From NCBI GenBank assembly GCA_016858145.1, contig JAEHOE010000170.1, positions 168,124 through 232,123 on the forward strand: a DNA stretch of 64,000 nt. The letters run 5' to 3'. Of the stretch, positions 33,801 through 43,500 are shown in pieces. The translations under genes were made by a program, and so were the position numbers. Origin of the DNA: Edaphochlamys debaryana. Lineage: Eukaryota > Chlorophyta > Chlorophyceae > Chlamydomonadales. Numbering within the stretch: position 1 is the stretch's first letter; the number at the start of each line of letters is the position of its first letter. Under the pieces are notes generated by a model that searched no databases, was not told the origin of the DNA, and saw only the letters and a list, made by a program, of their open reading frames with translations.

Positions 33801-34059
33801 CTCCCAGCAACACAGCAAACCTCCCGTTCGCCCCCCACTCACCTATGCTGTAGATGGCGTCGCGCAGGACATCGCCCTGCTTGCGCGGCTGCACTTGGAT
33901 GCCCTTCACCGGCACGATGCGTGGCACCACGAAGTGCAGGAGCGCCCCGACCGTGTAGTAGAAGACCACAAGCTGTGTGAACGCCACCCAGAAGCCGCCT
34001 CCATACAGCGGCACGAGCGATATCTGCGCGAGCGCGTGCTCGACGAGGGATGCGGCCAT
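30839..34059 (-). CDS. Fatty-acid hydroxylase/sterol-desaturase family membrane di-iron oxidase
   Basis: Seven exons join in phase to 288 residues: 34059-33843, 33305-33205, 32612-32491, 31860-31744, 31571-31537, 31311-31205, 31006-30839. The ATG lies in a good context (gccatggcc). The histidine boxes of the family (PF04116-type) are present: HRLLH in DTWFYWTHRLLH, HLIHHK, and HHDMHH followed by RYPTKHFSLYFTHWDRICGT. An extra HEGGHVGYE lies between them. Membrane segments include FWVAFTQLVVFYYTVGALLHF near the N-terminus and VVEALIVFANEVLVCFLFPL between boxes two and three. The enzyme should use a di-iron centre, O2 and a cytochrome b5-type donor at the ER or plastid envelope to oxidise a lipid or sterol. 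The tail resembles ERG3-type C5 desaturases, but the substrate cannot be read from sequence. Introns of 540-630 bp contain copies of exon ends. Confidence 0.9.
32311..32515 (-). repeat. Three copies of an exon end carrying the HHK histidine box
   Basis: The real exon end and donor are in 32482-32513 (cacgcctacttgtggtggat...). A close copy lies at 32373-32404 and a more diverged one at about 32311-32334. The copied bases are those coding for the end of HLIHHK plus the donor. Both copies are within the 32490-31861 intron. Confidence 0.75.
32618..32654 (+). repeat. (GGGGTT)n run near an exon start
   Basis: Three to four tandem ggggtt units lie just upstream, in transcript terms, of the acceptor at 32613. 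On the transcribed minus strand the RNA carries ccccaa, a C-rich pyrimidine-tract equivalent. It is telomere-like in form but differs from the TTTTAGGG repeat of Chlamydomonas. Confidence 0.5.
33069..33232 (-). repeat. Second exon-end duplication in the hydroxylase gene
   Basis: The exon end at 33205 (GPISGTAS, then donor gtgagg) lies in 33197-33232. A copy at about 33069-33105 shares gcggtccccgagatggg and a GT at the corresponding place. The offset is about 128 bp and the copy is in the downstream intron. Confidence 0.75.
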
Positions 34060-34516
34060 GGCTCGGCGGCTCGTGCGATGGGTACAACTTGCTCAGTCGA
34101 CGATATGCGGCCCCTGGCCGCCGATCAGTAGGCTAATAACGGCGCGGTAAGGGCGTAACGGAAAAGCGGGGCTGACAAGTTGACACCGTCGCAGCCCAAA
34201 CGGCAGGCCCCGCTCGGTCAGCAAGCGAGGTGCAATTCCGTATTTCGAGACTATCGAGTCACGGAGTATTCAGCCAGGTAAGCAGGTAAGCGTGGGCACG
34301 CGCGTGGTAGGGGCGGGGTTCGGCAAGCAAGCTGACGCGGGCGTTACGTCGGGCCCATTGTCTGTGCGCAATTGGGCTCGACAATTGCGGTGAGCATGTC
34401 GTGCAGGGCCCCGGTTTGCAGGGCCCGCATGGTGATCACCTCGGGGTGCATCCCGAATTGGCGAGCGGCTTTACCTCCCCAACGCGGCTGCCCTTCCACT
34501 CCAAACTCGGTACACC
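34060..34516. promoter_or_regulatory. Divergent promoter region of the hydroxylase and biotin synthase genes
   Basis: Only 457 bp separate the hydroxylase start (34059, minus strand) from the biotin synthase start (34517, plus strand). The stretch is less GC-rich than the genes and has no exon-like features. It must hold both 5' UTRs and both core promoters. No specific operator or TATA element stands out. Confidence 0.6.
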
Positions 34517-37500
34517 ATGTCGGCGGCAGTTCTGTTCACTCGCGCGCTGCTCTGCGGCAGCAGGCAGGCGGCGGGCGTCGGCAGGCTTGCGCTGCAGCGA
34601 GCCCTCACGAGCAGCACTTCCGCCTCGCACGCCGAGCCGCAGCCGGTTGCGCAGGAGACTGCTGCCCCTGCGGAGACTTCCGGCTCGCCACGATGGGTTC
34701 GGGAGCTCGGCGTCGTGCGCACCGACTGGACGTGAGACCCAATGCGCCGCGCAGTCTTGCAGGTTTGCGAGGCGTCGTTGCTCAATCCCCGCCCCGCCCG
34801 ATACAGGCGCGAGGAGGTGGCGGAGGTCTACAACACCCCACTGCTGGAGCTCGTTTACAACGCTGCCACAGTCCATCGCATGTACAATGACCCTTCCATG
34901 GTGAGCCGCCGGCTTGTACAGGCCTGCCCGGACACTGTGGCGAACTGCACATTGCGGCGGATTGGGTCGCTGCCTCGCGGCGAGTAAGGGCGGCGAGGGC
35001 TTGCAGGACCTCAACGCTCACGCCCCCCTCGTCCGGTACTCCCTCGCACCCGCTGCTCCTGCCCTCAAGCAGCTCCGCGTGCCTGCCCGGAACGCAGCCC
35101 ATCTTCGCACATTGCCTAGCCCTTGCCCTCTTGCCTCGACCCCACACGGCCACCGGCCCGCCCCCACTCCCTTGTCACCCCTCTCCCTCGCCGCCCCCAC
35201 TCCCTTCACCCCTCACCCCTCACCCGCCCCCTAAGCCTTCAACCCTCCCGCCCTCTCCCCCTCCCCCCCTTCCTCCCCTCCCTTCCCGCCCTCCCCCCCC
35301 TGACAGGTCCAGCGCTGCACGCTGCTGTCCATCAAGACCGGCGGCTGCCCCGAGAACTGCAACTACTGCTCCCAGTCGAGCCACTGGAGCAAGGACACGG
35401 GCATGAAGGCGGAGAAGCTGATGGACCTGGAGGACGTGTACCAGGTAGGGGGGGGGGAGGGGGGTGAGGGGGTTGGAGGGGTGAGGGGGGGTGAAGGGGT
35501 GAGGGGGGGGTGAGGGGTGAGGGGGGGGGGTCCCAGTGGAGGACGTCTACCAGGTGGGGGAGGGAGGGGGAGGAGGTCTACCAGGTGGGGGGGGGTTCAG
35601 GGAGGGAGGGGGGAGGGGGAGCGGGAGGAGGTCTACCAGGTGGGGGGGATCCCGACCGCTTCCGGTTGGGGCCAAGGAGGTTTGGGCAACGGTGTGTGGC
35701 CAGCGCATGGGGACCCACCGGCAAAGCCTGGGGCCGACCCACCCACCCACCCAGAGCCGGAGAGGAGGCCTGGCTGGTGCGTGGCAGATGCGGGAGAGCA
35801 GTTCTCGGCACAGCCCCCCGCGTGATGAGATGTGGGCGGGGCGGGAGTTCCCGGCCCAGGCCCCCCTGTCTGAAACCCATGCCCCCCACCCCCCCACCCC
35901 CCGCAGGCGGCTCTGCGTGCCCGTGACGCCGGCAGCACCCGCTTCTGCATGGGAGCCGCCTGGAGGGGGCCGTCGCAGGTGGGGTTTTGCGGGCTGTGTC
36001 GGAGGGGGAGGGGGCCTTTTGGGACGTAGGGCGCCGCACGGAGGAGGTGTGGTGGGAGGGCGGAAGAGAGCAGGCGGGTCAGGGTGGTATAAGACAGCGC
36101 TTTTGGGCACAGCATGGCGCCGCTAGAGGGGGCGACACAGATGGATGGGTGGGTGGTGGATGGGTGGGTGGACGGAGATAGGAAAGGGAGGGCGGGAGGA
36201 ACTCGGGGGTGGCCAGGGAAGTGGAGTAAGAATGAGCTGTCGTGGAAGAATGGGACAGGGAAAGGGGTGGCGGGAGAAGCGGGCGGGCCAGCGTTGAATC
36301 GGGGTGGGTGGGGATGGAGGGGGCCTGCTGCAGGTGGGTGTGCCTGGACGTTTAGCAGCAGGGTGGGGTGCGTCAAGAGCATGGGGGGCGCTTGAAAGGC
36401 TCAAGGCGGCCGCAAACAAGCCGGTTTGCGGGTGCCCTGACGTAACCGGCCTTGGTGGCGGAGGAGAGGGGAGCGTGGTGCCAGCGCTTGGGCACTCGGG
36501 CAGCCGATGAGGGGAGAAGCGGTGGCGGAGGCCCTTGACGGGAGACGGGGGTCGGGAGCCCGGGTGGAGGGGTGCACTGCTGAGGACCGCTTGGGGTTGG
36601 GTTGCCTGCCCCTCTTACCGTTCCTCTCCCCACCCAACCCCGCCCCTGCAGGTGGGCCAGCGGCAGTGGGACCGAGTGCTGGAGATGGTCCGCCGCATCC
36701 GGGGCCTGGGCATGGAGGTGAGGGGGGGGGGGCTTGGAGGAGGGGGGGGAAGGGGAGGGGAGGGGAGGGAGTCATGGACAGAGGAGGTTGCGGGTGGTGC
36801 GGAAGGGTTGAAGCCGGGCTGGGCTATGGACGGTCACAGCGCCAAGGGCAGGCGTGCAGGCCAACCGGGGGTAGAGGCTGCTGGGCCCTCTCGACCAAGA
36901 GTGCGCTGGCGGCAAGCACTTGTGGACTCAACTCCTGGATCTGGATTCGATGGCATTCAGCGGATCCAGCGTCAGCAACACAGCCGGCGGGGGGCCGAGA
37001 GGGTTGCCGAAAGTGGGCCGCTCGCAACACCGCTCAGCACGGACAGGAGGCAATGGAGCGGCCATCAGGCGCAGGCTGGGCATGCGTCTGGGGCGGAGGG
37101 GCGAGGGCGTGGACGGCGAAGCCTGTCCCCTGCGGCGTCGGCCGTTGGACGCATGCCGGGGGGCGCCGGGGCGAGGGGAAACTGAGAGCGGCTGACCCAA
37201 CCCGCACGCTCCGCTAGGGCCAGAGGAGAGGAGCAGAAGCGGGGCCGGGGCTGGGGCAGGCACACCTGACGTACGCATGGCGCAGCGTGTCAAACCCCCT
37301 CCCCCCCTCCCCCCCTCCCCCCTCCTCCCCCCCAGGTGTGCACCACGCTGGGCATGCTGACGCCCGAGCAGGCCGCGCAGCTGCGGCAGGCTGGGCTCAC
37401 GGCCTACAACCACAACCTGGACACCTCGCCCGAGTACTACGGCCAGATCACCACCACCCGCAAATACGAGGCAAGGCAGGGGCGGGGAAGGGGGCGCAAA

Positions 37501-39321
37501 GGGATGGAGGAGAGGCAGACGGGAGGGGGCGGGCCTTCACAGGCGCAAGGCAAGAAGGGGCCGGGGAAAGGGGGGGGGGATAGGAGAAGGGTGGGAACGC
37601 GGACGGGGAAGGGGGAGAGGGTCGGGGGCGGGCATTCACAGGCGCAATCTATCTCAGAATGACCCCTCCTCCCCCGCCCCTCTTCCCCCGCAGGACCGCC
37701 TGAACACGCTGGAGACGGTGCGCGAGGCGGGCATCAGCATCTGCGCGGGCGGCATCATTGGGCTGGGCGAGGGGCCGCAGGTGAGGGGTGGGTAGGCAAG
37801 CAGGCGGGGGCGGACATAGGGAGGCAAGGGGGGGAAGGGGAGGGGAAAGGGAAGGAGGCAAGGGGGGGCCCACAGGCCAGCAAGTGGGGCGGAAGGGGCT
37901 GGTGGAGCGGGTCCACGCGATGGCTGATGGGTCGGTTGTCACGCAGGGGTCGGCTCAGGCGATATGGGGTCTGGGGTCGTCGCCCCGGGGCTCGTAGATC
38001 GGGGCCGGTCGGGGCCAAAACGGTGCAGAAGCCCAAAATTCATAGTATGGCCTTCGGCTAGCAAGCAGCTAAGCGGCGGGACACCGCTGGGGTGGCGTGG
38101 AGGGGCGGGTTTGAATCCACGTGATGCGTAGCAAACGAGCACAGGGGCAGCACTGTATAAGTGCGTGGGAGGCTCCCGCTCGGCCCGAACACGACGCGCT
38201 CCTCGTCAACCCCTCCTCAACCCCCTCCCCCTCCTCCCCTCCCCCCCTGTCAGGACCGTGTGGGCCTGCTGCACCAGCTGGCCACGCTGCCCGCCCACCC
38301 CGAGTCGGTGCCCATCAACCGCCTGGTGGCCATCAAGGGGACGCCGCTGCAGGTATGTCTAGGAGGCAAGAGGGGGGGGAGGCACGAGGGGGGTAAGAGG
38401 CAAGAGGGGGGGAGGCAAGAGGAGAAGGAGGCAAGAGGAGCGGGGAGGCAACGATGGGGAAAGAGGCAAGAGGGAGGTAAAGGGTCAAGGGCCAGGGCGT
38501 GGGCTGACACCACCCGCCCTTTCTCCCGTTCACGACGCCTCCCCCTTGTCCCACCCTCCCTTGCGCCCCTCAGAACCAGGAGTCCCCCGAGGGCCTGGAC
38601 CTGGTTCGCTGTGTGGCCACCGCCCGCGTGGTGATGCCCCGCACCGTGGTGCGCCTGTCTGCAGGTGAGGGGGGGGGGAGGCAACAGGGGGGGGGCGGAG
38701 GGGGGTGAGGGGGAGAAGGGGGGCGGCAAGAGGGGGGTGGGCGGAGGGGGGGGGCGGCAAGAGGGGGGGAGGGCCCTGTAATGTGGTGTGCCTGTCGGCA
38801 GGTGGAAGGGGGGAGGCGAGAGGGGGGGGAGGGGGAGGCGGGGAGGAGGCAAGGGGAAGGGAAGCGGGGGGCGGAAGGGCGCTGACGGGCGAGCAGACGG
38901 AGAATTTGAGGGGGGCACGCCCTCCCACTGCGACACTGCGACGCTTCCCTCTGAGACCCCCCTTCCCCCTCCTCTCCCCCCCCCCCCAGGCCGCCTGGAC
39001 CTGAGCCGCGCCGAGCAGGGCATGGCCTTCCTGGCGGGCGCCAACTCGATCTTCGACGGCGACAAGCTGCTCACCACCCCCAACAACGACCGTAACGAGG
39101 ACACGGCCATGTTCGAGGACCTGGGCCTCAAGTCGCGGCCGGCCTTCCTGCCCTACTCGGCCGGCAACGAGACGTCGCGCGCGTTCGAGGCGGGGGCGGG
39201 TGCTGCGGGTGTGGGGGCGGGGTCGTGCGGGGGCGCGCCGCGGGAGGAGGTCAAGGCGCAGGCGGGCGGGTGCTGTGGGCCGAAGAAGGCCGCGGCTAGC
39301 AGCGGCGGTGGCTGCTGCTAG
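34517..39321 (+). CDS. BIO2: Biotin synthase (radical SAM, mitochondrial type)
   Basis: Ten exons join in phase to 442 residues: 34517-34731, 34807-34900, 35307-35444, 35907-35978, 36652-36717, 37336-37470, 37694-37780, 38254-38352, 38574-38664, 38990-39321. It inserts sulfur into dethiobiotin, the last step of biotin synthesis. The radical-SAM cluster motif is [13 protein letters not shown] (Cys117, 121, 124). The second Fe-S cluster ligands are expected at Cys163 (TRFCMGAAW), Cys197 (VCTTLGML), Cys257 ([11 protein letters not shown]) and Arg329 (VVRLSAG). [13 protein letters not shown] and [16 protein letters not shown] are family hallmarks. The first ~65 residues ([20 protein letters not shown], rich in Ala, Arg, Ser) look like a mitochondrial presequence. 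The C-terminus is extended and Cys-rich, with GGCCGPKK and final SSGGGCC. The intron after 37470 uses a GC donor (gcaagg). Several introns carry copies of exon edges. Confidence 0.97.
35428..35648 (+). repeat. Four copies of a biotin synthase exon end with donor site
   Basis: The real exon end at 35444 reads gaggacgtgtaccag then gtaggg. Similar copies with taccaggtggggg end near 35560, 35594 and 35648 in the following intron. Each preserves the CAG|GT junction. Spacing varies (about 116, 37 and 55 bp), so this is not a simple microsatellite. Confidence 0.85.
38353..38870 (+). repeat. G-rich minisatellite (ggaggcaagaggggg) and a copied exon end in two adjacent introns
   Basis: Units like ggaggcaagagggggg recur many times at about 38360-38480 in one intron and again at about 38675-38860 in the next, on both sides of exon 38574-38664. 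In the second intron, atgtggtgtgcctgtcggca followed by ggtgg (near 38781-38806) copies the end of that exon and its donor (real junction at 38664/38665). Confidence 0.7.
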
Positions 39322-40502
39322 AGGATGAGGCGGAGCAGGTGGGGTGGGGATAAAGGGGGGCGCTGGGACGGCCGGGGAGATGGATGTGGTGGACGTGAGA
39401 TAGGGGCCGTTAGGGGGGGCAAGACGGGGAACGGGGTCCTGAGACGAGGGACCAGACTGCAGAAGGGAGGTGGGGCTGCAGTGCGCCGGACGCAGGGGGT
39501 GCGGGACGAGGGCACGGGGGCGGGGGCCGACGGGAGTCACTGGAGTGGGGTTGCGGGGGTACGAGGTCCAGGGGGGCTTGAGGCAGACGCTTACCAGGGC
39601 CTGGCCTCCGGTTGTGTGCTAACGACCTGGGCAGGCCGCTATGAATAACCAAGAACGACACGTGTGGGACTCGGGACCGTTTCCTGCATTCCTGATTGAT
39701 TCCTGCTGCCATGACCCTACGGCTGTCGGTGATCAGCTCGGTTTACCAACTCAACCCCTGCTGGGGATCATCGCGATTACACCTCTCTCCCGTGAGTGAC
39801 AGAGTGAGTTGTGCTATCATTGCCTGGAGGTTGAGCATGGCGCGGATCGGATGGTCCGCAGCTCTGCAGGATGGCGCGCTGTGGGTACTGGGTGCATGGG
39901 TACTGATACCCCCCCCCCTTGCGGTGCACTAGTGAGCTCAGAACTTCCATCCAGCCCTCCTCCCCGCACCCGCAACGAGCGCCGCAGTGGCAGCACGCAC
40001 ACAGTGGCAACAGTGGCCCATTCAGCCCAAGGGTCGAAGATCAAAGCACTCAGTGACGTGATAACATGGCTGGGAGCAGGAACAGTTGATCACTGGGGGC
40101 CGAGCGTGCCTTCGTGCACTGCGCTGCATTGCGCCACTCAAGCCTCGTGTCACTATGTGATATTGTTATCTCACCTTCAGACGACATGCACACGCCTGCC
40201 ATGCAGCAGAGATGCTCCCTTCGGACTGCTACACACCTGACCCTCCGCATACCGACACGGGCTTGCCCATTCTCACCTACTCTCGCCCTGTCTAACCTAG
40301 CCTTGCCTAGCCTAGTCACCACGAACTGGATCAACCGGCCATGCACGCTTTGACCACATCTACAGCGGCTACCATGCATGCAGCATCTATGCTCCCTCCA
40401 ACTGCTCCACGCTTCACCAGTCATTCACTACGAAAGGCACCCCGGGACGCACCCCACCCCCTCCACGCAAGGCCACGCATGGCGCGCACCCACCCCCCTG
40501 CC
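39322..40502. other. Convergent intergenic region
   Basis: This holds the 3' UTR of biotin synthase (stop 39321) and that of the polycystin-like gene (stop 40503). A minus-strand TGTAA at 39781-39777 would suit the latter. No TGTAA was spotted for biotin synthase. No other gene was recognised. Confidence 0.5.
39777..39781 (-). promoter_or_regulatory. Candidate poly(A) signal TGTAA for the polycystin-like gene
   Basis: The plus strand reads ttaca. It would give a 3' UTR of about 720 bases beyond the stop at 40503. Confidence 0.45.
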
Positions 40503-43500
40503 TCACACGGCCTCGGCACCAGCGCTGGCGACCTCCTCCCCATCCTGCTCCTGATCCGCCTCCCCCTCCTGCGCTCCCGACCGGTGCGCTCCCGAGCCCA
40601 CCCCACCAGCCCCCGCCAGCTCCCCCAGCCGCGCCATCAGCGCCGCCTCCGCCGCAGCGCTCCCCGCCAGACCCGCCCCCACCATGCGCCGCCTCAACCC
40701 CAGCGCCAGCGCCCGACCCGCAGCGCCCGACCCGCCGCCCTCCTGGTGTCTCGTTCCAAGACCAGCACTGGCCCCGTCTGCGCCGGTCAGGGCCTGGGCC
40801 CCTGCGCTCTGCAGCACAGCGGCGGCCTCAAAGCCGGGCGGTGGGCTGCGTCCGTCGGGGCCCGCAGGGGCCTCGCGGCTGGCCAACAGGCGGCGGCGGA
40901 TGCCCCAGCCGCGGTGGTGCGTCGGGGGCTGCTGCGGATGCCCTGGGGCTGCCATAACTGCAGCCGCTGCCGCAGGTTCTGGCACGGAAGGGGCGGCCTC
41001 GGTGCCCTCAGGCACAGAGAGGGCTTCCCCGCTGGAGCTGTTACGCCTGCCGGGGGCCGGGCGGTCCCGGGACGGCGGCGGCTGGGGCTCTGGAGGGCTG
41101 CGGCGGGAGGGTGGGGCCAGCTGCAGTAGGGGTGCTGAGCCCACCTCGCCTTCCCTCTCGGGGCCGAGCCAACCCGGTCCCGCCAGCAGTGAGGCTCCTG
41201 CCCGTGGCGACGCGACTGGCGGCGACACGGCCCCCGTCGCTACAGCTGCCGTTGTGAGCCCAACTGGCACGGACGGGACCTCGAGTCCCGTGAAGACGCC
41301 CAGCTCCATTGCCCTTCGCGCCAGAGACCGCCGTTGCTCCGGCGGTGCGGCTGCGAGGCGGTTGGTCAGGGCCGCCAGCAGCTGTGCGTGGGCCGCCTGC
41401 GCCGCCGCCATCTGCCGTACCTCCGCCACCGCCGCCGTCACGTCGGCCAACAGCCCACACGTGGCCGCCAGCACTCGCTTTAAGCTGACGCTTTGCTGAC
41501 AGCCGCTCTCCCCCTCTTCTGACAAATCCGCCGTGGCGGTCTCCTCGTCCTCCACCGGCCTCCGCCCCGGCCCCGGCGCATACAGAGGCGTGGTCTCATC
41601 GCCGGCGGACGCAACCGCGCGTCCGACAGCCGGCGGCGGCGTGGTCGCTTGCGCTTCCACCCCATCCGCAGCGCCCACGGCTGCGCCGGTGCCGGCAGCA
41701 AGGGCAACCAGGGCCGCACCCCCAGCCGCCACCCCCGCCGCCACCTTGGGCGTGGTCGCCTCAGGCACGGCATCCAGGTTGGGAACCGCGGAGGCACGCG
41801 AGCTCGTGCTGCCGCTGGGACCGACCGCGTCCAACCCGGCCCTAGCGCCCAGCGTCAGCCGGGCGCTGGCACTGCTGCCTCCGCCGGGGTTGCCGCCTCC
41901 GCTGGAGCTGCCACCGGGGCTTGCCTCCGGCGGCGTTGGCTCCCCAGCCGCTACGTCGCTGCCGGCACGGCGGGAGCGGTGACGTCTCCACCACCCCAAA
42001 CCAGAGCCAGAGCCCGCACCTGCACCCGTGGCGGCCGACCCCGCACCCCCAGCGGTGTTCCTTTCGGCCTCGGCCTCGGGACTCAGCTCAATAGCGACGG
42101 TGCTCACGCTGTGGGCCAGGACACCGCTGCCACTGCGGGAGAGCCTCAGCGGCGGAAGCGGGATGGCCAGCAGTCCGGCGGGTGGCCGGCCGGTGTCCCG
42201 CGGACGTTCTGCGGCCGGCAGGCCGGCGGCAGGTGTGGACGACGCGGGGCGGCCGCCGGGGGCAGCGCCGGCCGGGGATACGCGCCACGGGGCCGGGGCC
42301 CGGGGCCGCACGGGCGTGGAGGCGGCGCTGCTGGAAGCCGCGGGCGAGGAGGCCGCAGTGGACGCAGCCACAATGGTAGCCCCGGCATCATTGGCACCCG
42401 CGGTGCCATCAAGGTTGCATTGGCTGGGGCGGTCGGCGAAACCCCGCTGGGAAGTCGAAGCACCGCCGCTGCGGGTCCGGCGGGGGCGCTCCCGTAGGCG
42501 GCCCCAGCGGCTGCTGGCGCCGGGGGGCGTGTTGTCGCCCTCGCCCTCGCCCGCCAGCTCGATCGTGATGGAGCTCAATGTCCCTCGGCTGGTCAGTGGT
42601 GGCAGAGCCAGGGCCTCAGGCCCGGCCGCTGCTCCTGCCTCTGGCCCTGCTCCTGCCTCTGGCCCTGCTCCTGCTTCTGGCCCTGCCTCGGCCGCCGCCG
42701 CGGGGAGTGGGGGTGAGCCGGCCAGCTTGAGGGCTGGCGGCCGGCGGCGCTGGAAGGGGCTGGCAGCGGGCGGCTTCGAGCGCGGCAGGATGGTAAGCGT
42801 GCCGCCGGCCCCAGCGAGGCGGGAGGCGGCAGGTGCATTTAAAGCGTTGGCCGATGCCTCGGCCCCAGCTTCAGCCGCCGCCATGCTAGCGCCTGTCGAC
42901 ACAGGCGCGCTATGCCCAGCAGACTCAGCACTGGCAGCCGCGGGGGAACCGACGTCACGAGGACCGACGCCCAGCGTGCCCTCTCCGCCATCCGCCTGCT
43001 CGCCTCGGGCCCTCCGCATGGAGGCCCCAGTGCCCCACTGGGCTGCCGCAGCCGACATGGCTCCAAACAGGCGGCGGCGCGTCGAGGCCCGCCGCCAAAG
43101 GCTTGGGGCCTCTACCGCGGCTGCCGGTTCGGACGCTGGCAACGGCGCAGGGGACGGCTGCGCCTCCACCTCCGCTTCCGCTCTGGCTGCCCGTGCGGCC
43201 GCCGACGCAGCTGCGGCCTGGCGCCAGCGCAGCACGGCGGAGGCGAAGGGCTGCGACGCCCCTCCACCTCCGCCTCCACCGTGCTCCTCCTCCCCAGCAC
43301 CTCCATCGCTAGCAGCCTCAGGCTGGTTCACCTCCTCGCAGGGCCGGACCAGGACGCCCCGCCGCGCCCGGAGGTATGCCACGGAAGCGGCGCGTGCCGC
43401 CTCCATCTGCACCAGGGTGCCCGCTCCGGCCAAGTTGGGCCCGAGCACGCGGGCCGCAGCGGCGGCGGCTGCCGCCGCCGCCACCTCCTCTGCGCTCCTG

